DNA from: an uncultured Bacteroidales bacterium
Lineage (GTDB): Bacteria; Bacteroidota; Bacteroidia; Bacteroidales; Bacteroidaceae
NCBI GenBank assembly: GCA_937995875.1
Contig: CALKIW010000179.1
Location: forward strand, 1 to 9,645
Length of the DNA stretch: 9,645 bases
Direction: 5' to 3'
Part shown: positions 7,237-9,645 of the stretch, in pieces
How positions within the stretch are numbered: the stretch's first letter is position 1
Layout: each line of letters starts with the position of its first letter
The notes under the pieces: model-generated
The model's input: the letters and a program-made list of their open reading frames with translations, nothing else
Told to the model about the DNA's origin: nothing
Database searches by the model: none
Made by a program: the position numbers and the translations under genes

Positions 7237-8385
7237 ATGAAGTATTACCTGATAGTAGGCGAAGCATCGGGCGACCTGCACGCCAGTCGGTTGATGCAGT
7301 GCTTGAAGAAAGAAGACCCTTTGGCACAATTCCGGTTTTTCGGCGGCGACCTGATGTCGGCCGTCGGGGGAACGCGCGTCAGGCACTATAAGGAATTGGC
7401 TTATATGGGCTTTTTGCCTGTGTTGATGCATTTGCCCACCATTTTCCGGAATATGGCGATGTGTAAACGCGATATTGTGGAATGGAACGCCGATGTGGTA
7501 ATCCTTGTAGACTACCCGGGCTTTAATCTCAAAATAGCCAAGTTTCTGCACAAGAACACCCACATCCCAGTTTATTACTACATCTCTCCCAAGATATGGG
7601 CATGGAAGGAGTGGCGCATCAAATCCATCAAACGCTACATTAGTGAGATGTTTTCCATACTGCCCTTTGAGGTGCCTTTCTATGAGGAGAAACATCATTA
7701 CAAAATTCACTACGTGGGCAACCCTACGGCAGAGGAGGTCACCCATTTTCTTTCTGAATACCGGGAGACGAAGGAGGCGTTCTGCACCCGTCATGGAATC
7801 AATCCACAGAAACGCATCATTGCCCTGCTTGCAGGGAGTCGAAAGCAGGAAATCAAGGATAATCTTCCGGCGATGATAGCTGCTGCCCGCACCTGTTGCC
7901 ATGAGCAGTCTAACTATCAGATGGTGTTGGCAGGAGCACCTTCGATAGAAGATGAATATTATCAACAATTCCTATACGATACCGATGTGGTGAAAGTAGA
8001 CAACGAGACCTACGCTTTATTGGCTCATTCCACAGTCGCTTTGGTAACGAGCGGCACGGCAACGCTTGAGACGGCATTGTTCGATGTGCCACAAGTGGTG
8101 TGCTATAAAACGCCTCTCCCACGTCTTTTCCGATGGGGATTTGACCATATACTTCAATGCGACTACATCAGTTTGGTTAATCTCATTGGCGATCGCGAAA
8201 TCGTATCGGAACTTTTTGCCGACCGTTTCGGCGTGGCCAACATTGCTGACGAACTCGGCAAAATCTTGCCCGGACAGCCTGCCCGCGATGTCATGTTGCG
8301 TGGTTATGACGATGTTCGCACCAGATTGGGAGACGCTGTAGCGCCTGAAAAGGCTGCGCGCCTCATGGTCTCCCTGCTTCAGTAG
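7237..8385 (+). CDS. lpxB: Lipid-A-disaccharide synthase LpxB
   Basis: Inverting GT-B/GT19 glycosyltransferase that joins UDP-2,3-diacylglucosamine and lipid X into the lipid A disaccharide at the inner membrane, showing the cell is a Gram-negative lipid A producer. The 382-residue length is typical. Diagnostic motifs in order: GEASGDLHASRLM (8-20), MGFLPVL near 57-63, DYPGFN (92-97), YYISPKIWAWKE (113-124), VGNPTAEEV (160-168), LLAGSRKQEI (197-206), and SGTATLE with the nucleotide-sugar site CYKTPLP further on. ATG at 7237 puts the SGD motif at the normal position. It follows surE and ends in TAG, about 37 bases before the shared hairpin terminator. Confidence 0.96.
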   Translation: MKYYLIVGEASGDLHASRLMQCLKKEDPLAQFRFFGGDLMSAVGGTRVRHYKELAYMGFLPVLMHLPTIFRNMAMCKRDIVEWNADVVILVDYPGFNLKIAKFLHKNTHIPVYYYISPKIWAWKEWRIKSIKRYISEMFSILPFEVPFYEEKHHYKIHYVGNPTAEEVTHFLSEYRETKEAFCTRHGINPQKRIIALLAGSRKQEIKDNLPAMIAAARTCCHEQSNYQMVLAGAPSIEDEYYQQFLYDTDVVKVDNETYALLAHSTVALVTSGTATLETALFDVPQVVCYKTPLPRLFRWGFDHILQCDYISLVNLIGDREIVSELFADRFGVANIADELGKILPGQPARDVMLRGYDDVRTRLGDAVAPEKAARLMVSLLQ

Positions 8386-8422
8386 CACGTACAGGTATGT
8401 CCACGACAACCCCTACAGTCAA

Positions 8423-8458
8423 AACAGGCTCAAACCCATGTCAAGGTTTGAGCCTGTT
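8423..8458. terminator. Bidirectional hairpin terminator between lpxB and the porin-like gene
   Basis: A perfect 14-bp inverted repeat (AACAGGCTCAAACC with GGTTTGAGCCTGTT) has an 8-base loop, centred between two convergent genes. Read on the minus strand the stem runs into TTTT; read on the plus strand it runs into TTCTGTTATTAT. The position and symmetry fit termination of both transcripts. Confidence 0.85.
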
Positions 8459-8493
8459 CTGTTATTATGCAGTTTTATCAGCAACAACTTTTA

Positions 8494-9102
8494 TCATAGT
8501 GCAAACTTATAGCCTACGGAGATTTGGAACACGCTGTTCTTGCTGTTCGATTCTTTCACAATCTTGGTCATACCCCAGTTGTAGCGGGCATCTACAACAA
8601 AGTTGCTGAATTCATAAGACACTTCGACCGGGATAGCAAGGTCAAACTTGTTAATGGTTGCGTCAATGCCGGCCTGCTCGAATGCCTTGTCCAGACTGAA
8701 TTCAGCACTCACACCGTTTTGCGACACCTTAATCTTATCATTGACCATAAATCCGGGTTGTAAGCCCAGTTTGACGGCAAAGCCCTTAGCCACATAGACA
8801 TTGGCCAGAATGGGGATGTTGATGTAGTCAAGTTTCATGGTGCCATCGATACTCCCTAAGTTTCCCTTGGCACCCTGCATAGAATAGAGCAGTCCGCCCG
8901 AAAGGCTCATCATGTCAGTGACCTGATATTCTATCTCGGCTCCTGCAGCAAGACCGATTCTCGAATCTGCATCGTCATCTTTTGTTATTGAGGCAACATT
9001 GAGCCCCACTTTAGGCTAAACAGTGATGCGCCCTGCTTCCTGTTGGGCATTGGCGCTAAGCGTGGTTAGCAAAACCAACGCACTTAGAATGATTTTTTTC
9101 AT
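8494..9102 (-). pseudogene. Small outer-membrane beta-barrel (porin-family) gene interrupted by an in-frame TAG
   Basis: The frame from ATG at 9102 encodes a signal peptide (MKKIILSALVLLTTLSANA, cleavage before QQEAG), then meets TAG at codon 29 (9018-9016). The same frame continues to TGA at 8494 with an intact barrel of the OMP_b-brl type: PKVGLNVAS, alternating strands such as YINIPILANVYVAKGFAVKL, and a barrel-type C-terminus VGYKFAL. The full product would be 202 residues. A CAG Gln codon would restore it by one base. The downstream GTG at 9009 gives a 171-residue product but no export signal, so it is unlikely to be the functional start. TAG also ends mltD and lpxB, arguing against reassignment. 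Alternatives to a real pseudogene are an assembly error or stop readthrough. A -7 box lies about 50 bases upstream and a shared terminator lies downstream, so the rest of the unit looks intact. Confidence 0.8.
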
Positions 9103-9149
9103 GTTTCTTAAATTAAATTTAAATTGCTGATTGTTCTGCTGAACGGTTG

Positions 9150-9157
9150 CAAAGGTA
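9150..9157 (-). promoter_or_regulatory. Bacteroidota -7 box (TACCTTTG) for the porin-like gene
   Basis: On the minus strand TACCTTTG matches TAnnTTTG exactly, 47 bases before the ATG at 9102. Like the parA box it is followed by CAACC. The upstream DNA is A/T-rich with T-tracts, but TTTG at canonical -33 spacing is not clear. Confidence 0.45.
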
Positions 9158-9312
9158 TGTAAAAACTCAAAAATAAGAAGCAAAAACTTTAGAAAAATAT
9201 GGGCTTATATGACAAAAATGTGCTGTAAAAAACATGGTTGTCCTATACCTCAGGAAGTGCTTGATACTTTGTATTTTTATTGACAAACACCCCTCTATAT
9301 TTCGCTTATTTG

Positions 9313-9401
9313 AAAACGCTTTTGCTTCCGTCCGAAATACGCTGTTTTTGCGGAGGTTTTGTAGCTCGTTGATAATCAGCGTGTTTGGAAAAACGCTTTT
9401 G
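9313..9401. repeat. Direct repeat pair AAAACGCTTTTG
   Basis: An identical 12-mer occurs at 9313-9324 and 9390-9401, 77 bases apart. A related sequence AAAACGCTTTCG lies in the mltD-rel gap near 2168. The second copy forms the right arm of a short imperfect stem with GCGTGTT (from 9379) and ends in TTTTG, which could be a weak terminator on the plus strand. Confidence 0.4.
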
Positions 9402-9472
9402 TGCATCCAATTCATCCGTCTGCGGTTGTATATCGAACGGCATCCCGAAAGAGCCTTAAAAACAGGGCGAAA

Positions 9473-9523
9473 GAGGCTTAGACGGGTGGCGGCTAAGGCC
9501 TAATCGCATCGTGATTAAGCCTC
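9473..9523 (+). repeat. Two mutually exclusive inverted repeats before the right-edge ORF
   Basis: GAGGCTTA (9473-9480) is a perfect inverted match to TAAGCCTC (9516-9523). AGGCCTAATC (9496-9505) pairs with GATTAAGCCT (9513-9522) with one mismatch and a 7-base loop. The right arm is shared, so only one stem can form at a time. Neither is followed by a T-run on the plus strand, so this does not look like a plain terminator. Confidence 0.4.
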
Positions 9524-9532
9524 CGTCATAAT

Positions 9533-9645
9533 ATGGCAGAATACAAAACACAGAAACCTGACTGGTTTCATGTGACGCAAACTGACAACGGAGGTAAAAA
9601 CATAGCCCTTTTTGCTCCAGATGCTCTGAAAATAATCACAGAAAA
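9533..9645 (+). CDS. Unrecognised protein, N-terminal fragment cut by the right edge
   Basis: An open frame from ATG at 9533 stays open to the window end (37 full codons, starting MAEYKTQKPDWFHV and reaching ALKIITE). The N-terminus is hydrophilic with no signal peptide or membrane segment, suggesting a cytosolic protein. I do not recognise the family from this fragment. In-frame TGA at 9512 bounds the frame upstream, and there is no clear Shine-Dalgarno, as is normal in this phylum. The codon content looks coding-like, but the short length leaves real doubt. Confidence 0.5.
   Translation, partial: MAEYKTQKPDWFHVTQTDNGGKNIALFAPDALKIITE

Larger units (their letters stand above)
9158..9532. 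other. AT-rich intergenic stretch without a convincing gene
   Basis: No reading frame here has recognisable protein features. Open frames on both strands (9234-9503 plus, 9167-9415 minus) overlap each other and have composition typical of translated non-coding DNA. The stretch contains two copies of AAAACGCTTTTG, a small imperfect hairpin with a following T-run near 9379-9400, and two competing inverted repeats at 9473-9523. It may be an intergenic repeat plus the leader of the right-edge ORF. Confidence 0.5.

Noticed and set aside
7156..7968. 270-codon open frame on the minus strand across lpxB
   Set aside because: It is antisense to a complete, motif-rich LpxB and its translation has no domain character; an overlap artefact.
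9167..9415. 82-codon minus-strand frame upstream of the porin-like gene
   Set aside because: Its translation is low-quality AT-rich sequence, it overlaps the plus-strand frame and nearly reaches the promoter region of the porin-like gene.
9234..9503. 89-codon plus-strand frame at the right end
   Set aside because: Contains the repeated 12-mer and the start of the hairpin region, overlaps an opposite-strand frame, and shows no domain or signal sequence; more likely non-coding.

Overview
The window looks like an ordinary stretch of core chromosome from a member of the Bacteroidota, most likely a Prevotella-type Bacteroidales. The reasons are the family variants (an OMP_b-brl-type small porin, DUF5683, a Bacteroidales-style SurE, a Rel with RxRD in place of RxKD), the near absence of Shine-Dalgarno sequences, and promoter -7 boxes of the Bacteroidota form TAnnTTTG upstream of three transcription units. 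There are no recognisable mobile elements, CRISPR arrays, rRNA or tRNA genes.

Layout. From 6207 leftward to the left edge lies a compact minus-strand cluster: parA, parB, a DUF5683 membrane protein, an MltD-like lytic transglycosylase with a LysM domain, and a bifunctional (p)ppGpp synthetase/hydrolase that runs off the left edge. Spacing is tight: parB and the DUF5683 gene abut with no gap, and the other gaps are 35 to 134 bases. This suggests one operon combining origin segregation, wall remodelling and stringent response. Divergently, on the plus strand from 6417, lie surE and lpxB (lipid A disaccharide synthase). The 209-base divergent spacer carries two opposed -7 boxes, a 12-base palindrome and a degenerate parS-like sequence.

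lpxB ends at a strong 14-bp hairpin terminator (8423-8458) shared with a convergent minus-strand gene for a small outer-membrane beta-barrel protein. That gene has an intact signal peptide and an intact barrel, but an in-frame TAG at codon 29 separates them. It is annotated here as a pseudogene; the stop is one C-to-T change from a Gln codon. TAG also ends mltD and lpxB, so genome-wide recoding of TAG is unlikely.

The right end (about 9158-9532) is AT-rich and holds no convincing gene. It has short direct repeats and two mutually exclusive hairpins just before an unrecognised ORF that starts at 9533 and leaves the window.

I did not find a clear undescribed system. The items most worth a second look are the nonsense codon in the porin-like gene, the parS-like/palindromic cluster between parA and surE, and the alternative hairpins before the right-edge ORF.
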